DNA of 39,004 nt from Micavibrio sp. (GCA_027075555.1 JALTAZ010000105.1:1-39004); one strand, 5' to 3'. Shown: positions 15,295-23,575, counted from the first letter of the stretch. The notes: generated by a model from the sequence alone, not told the origin. A program made the numbers and translations.

Positions 15295-15325
15295 CAGATA
15301 TAAGAGATAATTGGGTGATTGATTT

Positions 15326-15859
15326 ATGCCTAGTCGTTATTCAGGAGCGTTATTGGCTTCGTTTATTGTTAGTTCCGCTTTGAGTGTAGATGCAGCTGTT
15401 GGTGTCTCAATAGATAGTAGCGATATTGTTGATGTGGGAAATACTGAAAATAAGGATCAAGCCACGGAGTTTATCAGTACAAATATAGGAAGCGCTAGTA
15501 AGGCTTATGTTTCTATATATAGTTCAGATAAACCACTGGGTAAGGAAGATTCATTCTCACCGGCGGTTATTAGAAAATATATATCAAAGACTGAAATTCC
15601 AGTGCAATCGGAAATGCAGTGTATAAAAGAAGGCGCGGCATATATTATCAATAATTCTAATGTTTCATCTGATTTTGCTATTATTGCCTGTGGAAGTGAT
15701 GATGGCTCCATAAATCGTTATTCTTGCTCTATTCCAGAGGTAAAACCTTTTGAGAAATCAGATAAGCCAAAGGAAATTAAATGCAAAAAAGATATCGGTA
15801 TTATGGCTATGAATGAAAGTAATGAAGATACAACTACACAAGCAATAGATATTTCCTAG
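15326..15859 (+). CDS. secreted protein of unknown function, cargo-like
   Basis: A 177-residue protein with a signal peptide (residues 1-24, ALLASFIVSSALSVDAA, cleavage likely after the last AA). The mature part is Ser/Asp-rich and has five cysteines (in MQCIKEG, IIACGSD, RYSCSI, IKCKKD and one more position at most), probably disulfide-bonded in the periplasm or outside the cell. No known domain is recognised. It has its own near-consensus promoter and terminator, between terminase and lysis genes. Such a secreted cargo gene in a prophage could alter the host surface or exclude other phages; this is speculation. Confidence 0.75.
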   Translation: MPSRYSGALLASFIVSSALSVDAAVGVSIDSSDIVDVGNTENKDQATEFISTNIGSASKAYVSIYSSDKPLGKEDSFSPAVIRKYISKTEIPVQSEMQCIKEGAAYIINNSNVSSDFAIIACGSDDGSINRYSCSIPEVKPFEKSDKPKEIKCKKDIGIMAMNESNEDTTTQAIDIS

Positions 15860-15890
15860 ATAATATTTACTTTGTAATAATTATTAAAAC

Positions 15891-15917
15891 AGTCCTGCTT
15901 TTGTGGGGCTTTTTTTT
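15891..15917 (+). terminator. intrinsic terminator after the secreted-protein gene
   Basis: AGTCC at 15891-15895 pairs with GGGCT ending at 15910, with partial pairing inside, followed by a run of eight or more T. Confidence 0.75.
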
Positions 15918-16003
15918 ATGTTCAGAGTTCAGAATTTTAACACTGAATTATAAAAATTATAAAACAACATCATTAAAACAACATCATAAAGTAGGAGAAA
16001 ATT

Positions 16004-16495
16004 ATGAAAGATAAATCAAACCTTTATGACCTTAAATCACGCAAAAATATAGGCGGTGATAAATCTATGAGTGATTTTTACGATGATATTACCATAGATG
16101 TTTTGGCGCGCACCCTTTGGGGAGAAGCGCGCGGCGAGGGTGCTCGCGGTATGATTGGTGTTGCTAATGTTGTGCTTAACCGCGTTAGAATAGCAAAAGA
16201 AAAGGGTAAATTCTGGTGGGGTAATAATATTATTCAAGTTTGCCAAAAGCCATATCAGTTCTCATGCTGGAATCGCTCTGACCCTAATTTTAAAAAGCTT
16301 CAAAATATAGGGATTGAGGATAAGCATTTCGCCAAAGCGGTAGAAATAGCAAGGCTCGCAACGGCAGGGCAGCTAGAAGATTTAACCCGTGGAAGCACCC
16401 ATTATCACGCAAAGGAAATTAAGCCTTATTGGGCGCGTGCAAAAGACCCAATAGCGGTTATTGGTTCACACATTTTTTATCGCTTAGTGGATTAA
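16004..16495 (+). CDS. cell wall hydrolase, SleB type
   Basis: A 163-residue peptidoglycan hydrolase of the SleB/Hydrolase_2 family, acting as the endolysin of the cassette. The catalytic region is TLWGEARGE at 38-45 with E41 as likely acid, followed by GVANVVLNRV, the QPYQFSCW-like KPYQFSCW segment and the final THYHAK motif. There is no signal peptide, so export to the wall would depend on the 3TM holin downstream. The ATG at 16004 follows AGGAGAA; a later Met at residue 22 is possible but has no such site. Confidence 0.93.
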   Translation: MKDKSNLYDLKSRKNIGGDKSMSDFYDDITIDVLARTLWGEARGEGARGMIGVANVVLNRVRIAKEKGKFWWGNNIIQVCQKPYQFSCWNRSDPNFKKLQNIGIEDKHFAKAVEIARLATAGQLEDLTRGSTHYHAKEIKPYWARAKDPIAVIGSHIFYRLVD

Positions 16496-16521
16496 ATGGT
16501 GGATTAAATGGTGGATTAAAT
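16489..16521 (+). repeat. 12-base tandem repeat at the hydrolase stop codon
   Basis: The unit GGATTAAATGGT occurs 2.75 times in a row, starting in the last codon of the hydrolase gene. Each copy contains the same in-frame stop, so the repeat does not change the protein. Confidence 0.7.
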
Positions 16522-16550
16522 TTGAAAACCAGTAAAGAGAGGAAAGAACA

Positions 16551-17072
16551 ATGTTATCATCTTTATTATCAAAAATTGGTTTACCTATATTGGTCACGGT
16601 TTTGGGCGGGACGTTAGAATCCATAGATAACCCCGTGGCTAAAAGCGCGTCAAAGGCTTTATCAAAAGTTGATGAGCTTATTAAAAATGGCGGGATTTCA
16701 CCCGAACAACTTGCTGAGGCTAATCGCCATACTGAAAAAATGGCAGAGCTTGAGTTAAAAAATTATCAAATCAACCTATCAGAAATCAATAAATCATTGC
16801 GTGCGGAGGTGGCTTCTGATGATAAATATGTACGGCGTATGCGCCCAACATTTGGTTATTTAATGGCATTTACTTGGGGCGCGCAGATGTTTGGCATTGC
16901 CTATGTAATTATTTTTGATACTGATAAAGCAGGCGTGGTTATGGCGGCGATGGGAAATTTAAGCGCGATTTGGGCCATTGGCTTATCTGTACTTGGCATT
17001 TATGTCTATAAACGCAGTGATGATAAAAAATCTCTGGCGCGTGATGTGATTTTCTGGAATCCTAAGCCTTAA
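16551..17072 (+). CDS. 3TM holin (GTA-holin family)
   Basis: A 173-residue membrane protein of the three-TM holin family first defined from gene transfer agents. Membrane segments are at about 5-20, 101-121 and 132-152, with a soluble helical part between TM1 and TM2 (EANRHTEKMAELELKNYQIN) and the conserved YVRRMRPTFGY at 93-103. It probably opens the inner membrane so that the hydrolase encoded just upstream can reach the wall. It is the last recognisable gene of the phage-type cassette. Confidence 0.92.
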   Translation: MLSSLLSKIGLPILVTVLGGTLESIDNPVAKSASKALSKVDELIKNGGISPEQLAEANRHTEKMAELELKNYQINLSEINKSLRAEVASDDKYVRRMRPTFGYLMAFTWGAQMFGIAYVIIFDTDKAGVVMAAMGNLSAIWAIGLSVLGIYVYKRSDDKKSLARDVIFWNPKP

Positions 17073-17211
17073 AAGTTGGAATTTGTCATAGAAAAGATCT
17101 ATAGATATGTGCCATATAAAATGGCGGTAAAATTCAAACTTTCTAAGGTGATCTTCAAAGGTCATGAGTCCTATGCACCAGAATTTTAGGTGCATCTAAT
17201 ATATCTAATAT

Positions 17212-18423
17212 CTAATCACAAGATTTGGGTCCCCAAATTTTGGCATCAGGGCTAAGGCGTTTTTTGATCTCATATATTTGCTCGCAAGGGATATCTCCCC
17301 TGCCTCTTACCCCAACAATTTTCATATTTTTATTACCATAGAGTGGGCTTATATCCGTAATATCATTTGAATAAATAGTAAAATTCACCAAATTTGGCTT
17401 ATTGGCAAAGGCAGAAAGATCAGAGATATTATTATAGCTAAGCGTAATTTCTTCTATATTATTAAGATCTTTAAATACCGATATATCATTGATTTTATTC
17501 ATCATTAGACCAACAATTCTAAGATTCTTAAGAGTTTCAACGCCCCTTAGATCAGAAATAGCCGCCTTATTGACCTGCAACTCTTTAAGTGCGGGGAGTT
17601 TTTCAATCCCTTTTAATGTAGTTAGAGCTTTATTATTTGCCAGAGATATTATGCGTAGCTTGTTAAATTTAGGCATGGTTTCAAGCGAGCTAATTTCATT
17701 TCCTTGCAAATATAGCTCCTCTAGATTTACTAAATCAGCAATAGAACTTAGATCAGAAATCCCTGAATCCTGACAAATTAAATATGTAAGGTTAACGCGT
17801 TGCTTTACCTTTTTTTCTGCCATTGAGTCTTTAATGCAAGCATTTAGCGAAAGTGCAGAAATATCAATTGTACCATTTTTACCTTCATTTGAGCTCTTAG
17901 AATTTTGTGATGTATTAAATTTAAATGGCAAGGGGTATAGGTCAAGCTCTTCATTAACAAAAAATCCAGCAATAGCCATAAATCCTATAGTTATAACTAG
18001 ATTTAGCCTTTGGTTTACAATGCTGGTAAAACCAACAAGAAGCAGATAAAATATGATTGATGGCATTAGCCAAAAGTGTAAAAAGCTGTTTATACGGTTT
18101 TTTGATGGATCAGTTTTATGCACGAATATAAATGTATTTTTGCCAACTATATTTTGGCAAAGCTCTTTATCCCCCCATAAAGAGCCTATGGCTTTGTTTT
18201 TATTTTCGGATATGGCTATTGGTGTATATACAGTGACTTTGTGTTTGCTAGACCCACGGGATTGAGTTGTTATTTTACTATCACAGCCAACAATTACTGC
18301 TGGTTCAATGTTTGCATTCATTACAAAATCTGTACGATCATAAATATACCATATTGCCAGAGCTAAGATAGATAGCATTATAATTTTAAATATCGGGCTT
18401 AATGGTTTGGATTGTGATGTCAT
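17212..18423 (-). CDS. membrane-anchored leucine-rich-repeat protein
   Basis: A 403-residue protein. Three hydrophobic segments at about 10-28, 117-136 and 141-156 enclose a first domain of about 85 residues with CDSK and ELCQ cysteines. Residues about 205-375 are a run of roughly 22-residue leucine-rich repeats of the SDS22/internalin type, with repeated 'I(S/T)DLS.(I/F)..L.NLEEL.L..N' units (for example DLSSIADLVNLEELYLQGN). The repeats probably form a curved protein-binding surface; the side of the membrane on which they lie is not certain. Neighbours give no clue: it is on the reverse strand beyond the holin. No catalytic domain is seen. Confidence 0.85.
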   Translation of the reverse strand: MTSQSKPLSPIFKIIMLSILALAIWYIYDRTDFVMNANIEPAVIVGCDSKITTQSRGSSKHKVTVYTPIAISENKNKAIGSLWGDKELCQNIVGKNTFIFVHKTDPSKNRINSFLHFWLMPSIIFYLLLVGFTSIVNQRLNLVITIGFMAIAGFFVNEELDLYPLPFKFNTSQNSKSSNEGKNGTIDISALSLNACIKDSMAEKKVKQRVNLTYLICQDSGISDLSSIADLVNLEELYLQGNEISSLETMPKFNKLRIISLANNKALTTLKGIEKLPALKELQVNKAAISDLRGVETLKNLRIVGLMMNKINDISVFKDLNNIEEITLSYNNISDLSAFANKPNLVNFTIYSNDITDISPLYGNKNMKIVGVRGRGDIPCEQIYEIKKRLSPDAKIWGPKSCD

Positions 18424-18602
18424 TTTAGTTTTTTATCCGAAATCCGAAATAGAAATAATAATAACGGTGTGTAATTTGTTACTCTATGATATGCAATGCA
18501 GTAAAAAATACAATAAAATAAAATTATGTTGTTGTAGCTTGCGAAATAACTGTAAGTAGTTTAACATTTACGTCTTAAAAATAAAGATATTGGAGCGTTT
18601 AA

Positions 18603-19340
18603 TTGTTTGTCAGATCTTTTATATTACTATTATTAATGGTAACGGCTTCATATTTCTCACATATATCAGAGGCTTTTAGTGGAAAGTTCAATGCCTCTAG
18701 TGAGTATGAGGAGGTTTTTATGCCTGTTATGGATGCGGCCTCTGTTATAATTGATGATGATGATGTTCCCCCTGTTGAGCCTAATTTACTTAAGGCAAAA
18801 TTTTTGAAATATCCACCATTATCTGGTATTGGGGAACGTGTAGATCGACTTGTCTATGGAATAAAGACGGACATAAAGCCAGAGTTAGACCATTACGGTT
18901 ATGAAATACGTCGTTATATGTCTCATGTTGGAAATATCCAAATATATAATGATAATGAATTTCTATTGCGCCAGATAGTAAATGTTAGAAAAGCAGGAGT
19001 GATTGCCGAATATTGGAAAAAGCATTTGGATAAAGAAATATCTGAAATAGAAAAAATAATTGAGGAAAATACCTCTATTGAATTGAGAATTCGTACATCT
19101 TTTAAACAAAATAGATTCACTGCCCAAACTTTTATGATTATTTTAGGTTCTTGGATTGATGCAAATAAAAGATTGCTCGAGTCCATTAAGAAAAATCCTG
19201 ATATTTATAAGGTTGAATATCCTGAGATAGAGATTTCTATACCATCTAAGCGCGTTAACTTCTTTAATCTTTATTCAAAACGCCAAGCTAAACTGAAGGA
19301 TATTCGCAGATATACTCCCTTTGCTATGATGGTTTATTGA
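18603..19340 (+). CDS. exported protein of unknown function
   Basis: A 245-residue protein with a signal peptide (FILLLLMVTASYFSHISEAF). The start is a TTG at 18603, supported by GGAG 7 bases before it; the next ATG would cut off most of the signal sequence. The mature protein has an acidic patch (IIDDDDVPPVEP near 51-62) followed by a long helical, basic part (YWKKHLDKEISEIEKIIEEN) and a basic C terminus. I recognise no domain. It lies between the LRR gene and folD and may belong to neither the phage-type unit nor the housekeeping genes. Confidence 0.75.
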   Translation: MFVRSFILLLLMVTASYFSHISEAFSGKFNASSEYEEVFMPVMDAASVIIDDDDVPPVEPNLLKAKFLKYPPLSGIGERVDRLVYGIKTDIKPELDHYGYEIRRYMSHVGNIQIYNDNEFLLRQIVNVRKAGVIAEYWKKHLDKEISEIEKIIEENTSIELRIRTSFKQNRFTAQTFMIILGSWIDANKRLLESIKKNPDIYKVEYPEIEISIPSKRVNFFNLYSKRQAKLKDIRRYTPFAMMVY

Positions 19341-19351
19341 TTCTAAGCTTT

Positions 19352-20197
19352 TTAAGAGGTTTCATTGCTTTGTTTCATTGCTTTTAGTGTATTTTCCATT
19401 AGACAAGCAATGGTCATAGGACCGACACCGCCAGGAACAGGGGTTATATAGCCGGCAACTTCTTTTGCCATCTCAAAGTCGACATCGCCGCATAATTTTC
19501 CGTTTTCCATGCGGTTAATACCAACGTCAATTACACATGCGCCTTTTTTAATCCAATCGGCTTTTACCATTTTTTCACGTCCTACTGCGACAACAAGAAT
19601 ATCGGCTTGCCTGCATATTTCGGCAAGATTTTTAGTTCGCGAATGAGCCATGGTAACGGTGCAATTTTCCCTTAGCAGTAATTGCGCCATGGGTTTACCG
19701 AATAATAAAGAGCGCCCAATTACAACTGCATGCAGCCCGCTAAGATCATTTATAACCGAGCGTATAAGGATTAAGCTACCCTCTGGGGTGCAAGGGACAA
19801 GTCCGTCCATGCCCGCTACGAGTGAACCAACATTGCGTAAATTAAGCCCGTCCACATCTTTATCGGCTCTGATAAGCTGTATCAGATAATCGCTATCTAG
19901 CCCTTCAGGCAAGGGAAGTTGTAATAATATTCCATGAATATCAGGATTATCATTAAGCTCTTTTATTATTGCTTCAACCTCTTCATCATTGGTGTTTTGG
20001 GGTAGGCGTTTTTCAATGCTTCGAATTCCTACATGCTCACAAGCCTTAATTTTATTGCGTACATATACATGAGAGGCAGGATCATCACCAACTAAAATAA
20101 CTGCAAGGGCGGGTTTATACTCCATCTCATCAACTGCTTTTTTTACACTTTCCTTAAGCTGCGCTGCGATTGCTTTGCCATTTATTATTTGTGTCAT
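19352..20197 (-). CDS. folD: methylene-THF dehydrogenase / cyclohydrolase (FolD)
   Basis: Bifunctional cytosolic enzyme that interconverts 5,10-methylene-THF, methenyl-THF and 10-formyl-THF, feeding purine and methionyl-tRNA formylation. Motifs are the YVRNKIKACE segment with the catalytic Tyr/Lys region near 45-54, QLPLPEGL near 93-100, the GRSLLFGKPMAQLL NADP-binding region near 161-174 and PVPGGVGPMTIACL near the end. At 281 residues the length is normal. The yggT gene lies 33 bases upstream on the same strand, probably cotranscribed. Confidence 0.96.
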   Translation of the reverse strand: MTQIINGKAIAAQLKESVKKAVDEMEYKPALAVILVGDDPASHVYVRNKIKACEHVGIRSIEKRLPQNTNDEEVEAIIKELNDNPDIHGILLQLPLPEGLDSDYLIQLIRADKDVDGLNLRNVGSLVAGMDGLVPCTPEGSLILIRSVINDLSGLHAVVIGRSLLFGKPMAQLLLRENCTVTMAHSRTKNLAEICRQADILVVAVGREKMVKADWIKKGACVIDVGINRMENGKLCGDVDFEMAKEVAGYITPVPGGVGPMTIACLMENTLKAMKQSNETS

Positions 20198-20230
20198 GAG
20201 TTTATGCCTGTGCTAATTTTTTAGTAAAGT

Positions 20231-20509
20231 TTAGTAAAATAATGAAGCTAGAAGGCTACCTAATAGCTGTACCCCGAAGATAAGTATAAGGGGGCTTAAA
20301 TCAATACCGCCAATTGGTGGGATATATTTGCGTAAATGCTTATATGCCGGTTCGGTAACTTTGCTAAGCTGTGTCATAAGGTTTTTTGCTGCATCATTAT
20401 TTTTATTAACAATGTCAAATGCAATAAGCCAGCTCATAGCCACTTCTAAAATAATGATAAGTACGTAAATTTGTACAACAAAACTAATAATCATAGCGAT
20501 CATAAACAT
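20231..20509 (-). CDS. YggT family membrane protein
   Basis: A 92-residue inner-membrane protein with two hydrophobic segments flanking a polar loop. Family pattern: IYVLIIILEVAMSWLIAFDIV in the first half, LTEPAYKHLR-like VTEPAYKHLRKYIPPIGGIDLSPLI in two pieces near 51-75, and a hydrophobic end. YggT proteins are linked to osmotic tolerance, cell division or thylakoid organisation in different organisms; the exact role is unknown. It precedes folD on the same strand. Confidence 0.92.
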   Translation of the reverse strand: MFMIAMIISFVVQIYVLIIILEVAMSWLIAFDIVNKNNDAAKNLMTQLSKVTEPAYKHLRKYIPPIGGIDLSPLILIFGVQLLGSLLASLFY

Positions 20510-20683
20510 GATATAAACCTGCTTTTATGGTTGTTTTGATATGTTATATCGGTTTTACTCATAAAGTAAAAGACTTAGATAGCCTATTTTTTTAATTCGT
20601 TTTTACCTCTGATAATTTAAAATTTAAGGTAAGTTTTACTTATTATAGGTTATAATGGTTATAGATTTATTAGAAAGAATTAC

Positions 20684-21400
20684 ATGATTGGAATTGATCC
20701 TTTAACTATTTCATCTTTGCTGATACTAGCAGGGGCTTCAACCTCGGCAATATGTCCAAAGCCAAAGCCGACGAAAATCAACATTGTCCCTTATACGGCA
20801 AAGGTAAAATATGATTATCACAAATCGCTAAAACAGATTCAAAATTATAGTACCGATACGGTTGATCCTTATGGATTTCACGGACAAACGATTACCCAAG
20901 GTTTTATGAAAGGGCAAATTGAGCTGCGTCATAAAATCAAATTTGGTCAAATAAAGAATAAGCATTATGGTATTGCTTGTGCGTGGTATAATGAGATTAC
21001 AGTTAATATAAATATTGATCCTACCATAGTAATTGCCAAGGAATTATATCGCGATAAATGTATGCGTAAGGCAATTTTAGATCATGAGCTTAAGCATGTG
21101 CGCGTTGATCGTGAGATTGTAAATAAATATTCCAAAATCATGGGAGATAAACTTATGAACGCTCTTAGGTCAAGGGGATTTAGCGCAGGACCATTTGAGT
21201 TAAAGCGTATGAACGAAGTAACATATAAAATGCAAAAAGTGGTACAACAGGTTTTAGAGCTTGAATATAAAAAGCTAGGCATAGAGCGAGAAGAGCGTCA
21301 ACGCGAAGTTGATTCTTTAGGGGAATATAATAAAGTTGATAGTAAATGCCCAAATTTTCAAAAGAAAAAGCAAAAGCTTTATTCCTCTTTACTGCGCTAG
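20684..21400 (+). CDS. putative exported zinc peptidase with HExxH
   Basis: A 238-residue protein whose N terminus (residues 7-24) is hydrophobic and could be a signal peptide or anchor. It contains ILDHELKHVRVDREIV with HELKH at 134-138, the HExxH zinc-binding pattern; an acidic third ligand (E144 or later) could be in the following helix. The rest is helical and charged, with a Lys/Glu-rich C terminus. The layout recalls DUF922-like predicted periplasmic proteases, though I cannot confirm the family. It stands alone between yggT and yceI, on the forward strand. Confidence 0.7.
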   Translation: MIGIDPLTISSLLILAGASTSAICPKPKPTKINIVPYTAKVKYDYHKSLKQIQNYSTDTVDPYGFHGQTITQGFMKGQIELRHKIKFGQIKNKHYGIACAWYNEITVNINIDPTIVIAKELYRDKCMRKAILDHELKHVRVDREIVNKYSKIMGDKLMNALRSRGFSAGPFELKRMNEVTYKMQKVVQQVLELEYKKLGIEREERQREVDSLGEYNKVDSKCPNFQKKKQKLYSSLLR

Positions 21401-21505
21401 AGACATGATTTTAAGCTCTTAATATGTATTAAATTTAATCTGTATTTAATAAGCGTTAATTTTTTCTTGCCATGATTTACTTTTACATCTTATTTTGTCT
21501 GCGGG

Positions 21506-21535
21506 TATTTATTTAACTATTATTTATTTAACTAT
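21506..21535 (+). repeat. perfect 15-base tandem duplication upstream of yceI
   Basis: TATTTATTTAACTAT occurs twice head to tail, ending 11 bases before the start codon and directly in front of the ribosome site AAGGTAGG. It may be a duplicated regulator or transcription-start element, or a recent slippage event. Confidence 0.7.
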
Positions 21536-21546
21536 AAGGTAGGCTG

Positions 21547-22215
21547 ATGTTTTATCGTTTTATGTTATTTGCATTATTTTCTGTTCTTATATCTACGCAA
21601 GTAATGGCGGGCAAGCTTGAAGATGCTTATGGCGCTAAACTATATGATATTGAAAAGGATAAAACTTCGGTTCGATTTGTTACAAAGATGTGCACCGCCG
21701 ATATTATTCAAGGGCGTTTTAATGAATTTTATGGTCAGATATATTTTGATGAGTTTGAGCCTGAAAATTCATGGGTTGATGTTACCATTGATACTTCTAG
21801 CCTGTCACTTGATAAAGAAATGCACGGTAATCATATTATAAAAGATGTTATAGAAGATGTTGACATCCTAAATATTAAAAAATTCACTACAATCAGGCTT
21901 AAAAGCACCAAAATTGAAAGAACTGGCATGAATACTGGCTTTATGATTGCGGATCTTACTTTGCTTGGGGAAACTCACCCAGTTAAACTAGAAGTTACTT
22001 TTGAAAATAAAATGACAGATCGTTACGCAAGGAAAATAGAAGATGGTAAAGTAGCTTTTTCAGCATATGGATCGTTTAAACGCTCTGATTGGAATCTTCT
22101 TTATGGGCTAGATCGCGTAGGTATCCGCCGCATGGGTGACGAAGTTCAGATATTTGTTACTGTTACAGGCAAATTGCATGAGGAAAAAGAAAATAAAAAA
22201 GAAAAAGATCAATAG
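21547..22215 (+). CDS. YceI family periplasmic protein
   Basis: A 222-residue protein with a signal peptide cleaved after VMA at residue 21. The mature part is the YceI lipocalin-like fold, which in known members binds polyisoprenoids: DKTSVRFVTKM near 40-50, GRFNEFYGQIYFD, the VDVTIDTSSLSLD strand near 77-89, LLGETHPVKLEVTF and the SFKRSDWNLLYGLDRVG segment. The C terminus is Lys/Glu-rich. Its stop abuts the ccmI-like gene on the other strand with no spacer. Confidence 0.9.
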   Translation: MFYRFMLFALFSVLISTQVMAGKLEDAYGAKLYDIEKDKTSVRFVTKMCTADIIQGRFNEFYGQIYFDEFEPENSWVDVTIDTSSLSLDKEMHGNHIIKDVIEDVDILNIKKFTTIRLKSTKIERTGMNTGFMIADLTLLGETHPVKLEVTFENKMTDRYARKIEDGKVAFSAYGSFKRSDWNLLYGLDRVGIRRMGDEVQIFVTVTGKLHEEKENKKEKDQ

Positions 22216-22764
22216 CTAATCCTCAGACTTTGATTTTTTCTCAAAGGCCTCAATGAAGTTTTCTATATCGGGTATGAATGGCGTATTTTCTGGTGCAATT
22301 GCAAGGGCGCGATAAAGGTTTTTTATGGCTATATCGTAATTTTTACCCTCTGCTTGTTTTAAACCCTTTGCAAAATATGCTGTTGCAAGCTGCAAGGTAA
22401 AGTCATTATTTTCAGGGCGTGCTGCCGTGGCATCTTTTAGTAGCTTTATCGCCTCATCATATAATTCACGTGAGATATATGCCCCGGCCATATCAAGTAT
22501 AGCCTTAGCATTTTCAGGATCAATATCAAGCTTTTGTCTTAATTGCTCCATCTCATTGGCATATTTTATATCAGGGCTTATTTGCTTATATATGGGAAGG
22601 TCAGCAAAGGCCAAAGGGCGCAGCGTATATAGGATTCCAAGAGATATAGCGGGGATAAAAACCATCAAAAAATAAGCATGAGCAGGGCGGCTTTGCATAA
22701 TTGGTGTAATAATATATAACGTAACTATCCCACTTATAATCGCACAAATGATAAGGGTAATCAT
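22216..22764 (-). CDS. CcmI/CycH-like TPR protein of cytochrome c maturation
   Basis: A 182-residue protein with two N-terminal membrane segments (about 2-24 and 31-48) and a periplasmic TPR region with units such as AKAILDMAGAYISRELYDEA and FTLQLATAYFAKGL. This is the CcmI (CycH) layout: TPR repeats that bind apocytochrome c and deliver it to the heme ligation complex. It is shorter than typical CcmI. It follows ccmG by 3 bases, which supports the role. Confidence 0.8.
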   Translation of the reverse strand: MITLIICAIISGIVTLYIITPIMQSRPAHAYFLMVFIPAISLGILYTLRPLAFADLPIYKQISPDIKYANEMEQLRQKLDIDPENAKAILDMAGAYISRELYDEAIKLLKDATAARPENNDFTLQLATAYFAKGLKQAEGKNYDIAIKNLYRALAIAPENTPFIPDIENFIEAFEKKSKSED

Positions 22765-22767
22765 ATT

Positions 22768-23367
22768 CTAACCACCCCTTTTAATTTTATAAACATATTG
22801 ATCTTTGCCAAGGTCTTTATCTTTGCGAATTTGTTTTATTACAGGCAATATCACCTGCCTTAGGTCTTTTTTGCGAATAGGACCTTTGAAGTGATAACGG
22901 ATTTTGCCATCTGCGTTGATTATAAAGCTCTCTGGTGTTCCCGATATTTTCCAGCTTGCTACCGCGTAACCTTCTTCATCAACGCCAATATGGGCAAAGG
23001 GGTTTCCAAATTTTGTTACATATTTCATTATGTCTTTGGCCGTATCCCTATAGCCAATACCGATAATTTTTATATTATATTTTTGGGCTAAGGTTAAGAG
23101 CTGTTTATGCTCTATTAGGCAAGTAGGACACCATGTTGCAAATATATTAACCATAATTACGTCACTATCTTTAATATAGTTTTCAACCAAGTTCTTATCA
23201 GTTATTTTTCTGGTTTTAGGGGAAAGTACAGATAGCTCTTCAACCTCAAAATAGGGGATTGGCGTTGATATAAGATGTATTGTACTTTTTTCAATATTGG
23301 TTTTAACCTGAAGATATCCAAGGAAAAATAAGGTAAATATAGGTATAAGGAATATTATTCTATTCAT
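22768..23367 (-). CDS. ccmG: CcmG/DsbE thioredoxin-like protein
   Basis: A 199-residue membrane-anchored periplasmic thiol:disulfide oxidoreductase. N-terminal anchor at 4-19; active site ATWCPTC with C80 and C83; cis-proline loop SGTPESF with P145; acidic EEGYAVASW between them, typical of CcmG. It reduces apocytochrome c heme-binding cysteines before heme ligation. It overlaps the gene before it by 8 bases and is 3 bases upstream of the ccmI-like gene, so the three are one operon. Confidence 0.9.
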   Translation of the reverse strand: MNRIIFLIPIFTLFFLGYLQVKTNIEKSTIHLISTPIPYFEVEELSVLSPKTRKITDKNLVENYIKDSDVIMVNIFATWCPTCLIEHKQLLTLAQKYNIKIIGIGYRDTAKDIMKYVTKFGNPFAHIGVDEEGYAVASWKISGTPESFIINADGKIRYHFKGPIRKKDLRQVILPVIKQIRKDKDLGKDQYVYKIKRGG

Positions 23368-23575
23368 TTACGGGGCTTTCTTTATTTCCTTGTTCTTTAG
23401 AAGATGGGGGTTGCAAAACTTCAAAAGTAGTTCCTAAGCTAACTAATATTCCTGATGATATAAGAAGTAAGGCAATGGCCTTTAATGTACGAATTTTAGA
23501 CAGGGAAAACATGATTGATATTACCCCAATCACAGCCCCAATAATCACGCAAAATATCCCAATATCATACAGCAC
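23360..23575 (-). CDS. small two-TM membrane protein, ccm operon
   Basis: A 71-residue protein with two membrane segments (about 4-24 and 33-50) and a polar, Glu/Ser-rich tail. It overlaps ccmG by 8 bases and is the first gene of the operon. I do not recognise it; it might be an accessory to cytochrome c maturation or an unrelated small protein. In many alphaproteobacteria ccmF or ccmH would be expected here and neither is present. Confidence 0.75.
   Translation of the reverse strand: MLYDIGIFCVIIGAVIGVISIMFSLSKIRTLKAIALLLISSGILVSLGTTFEVLQPPSSKEQGNKESPVNE

Noticed and set aside
2656-19340. Attachment-site repeats or a tRNA at the cassette borders
   Set aside because: No tRNA and no matching direct repeats at the two ends were found by eye; a systematic repeat search was not possible.
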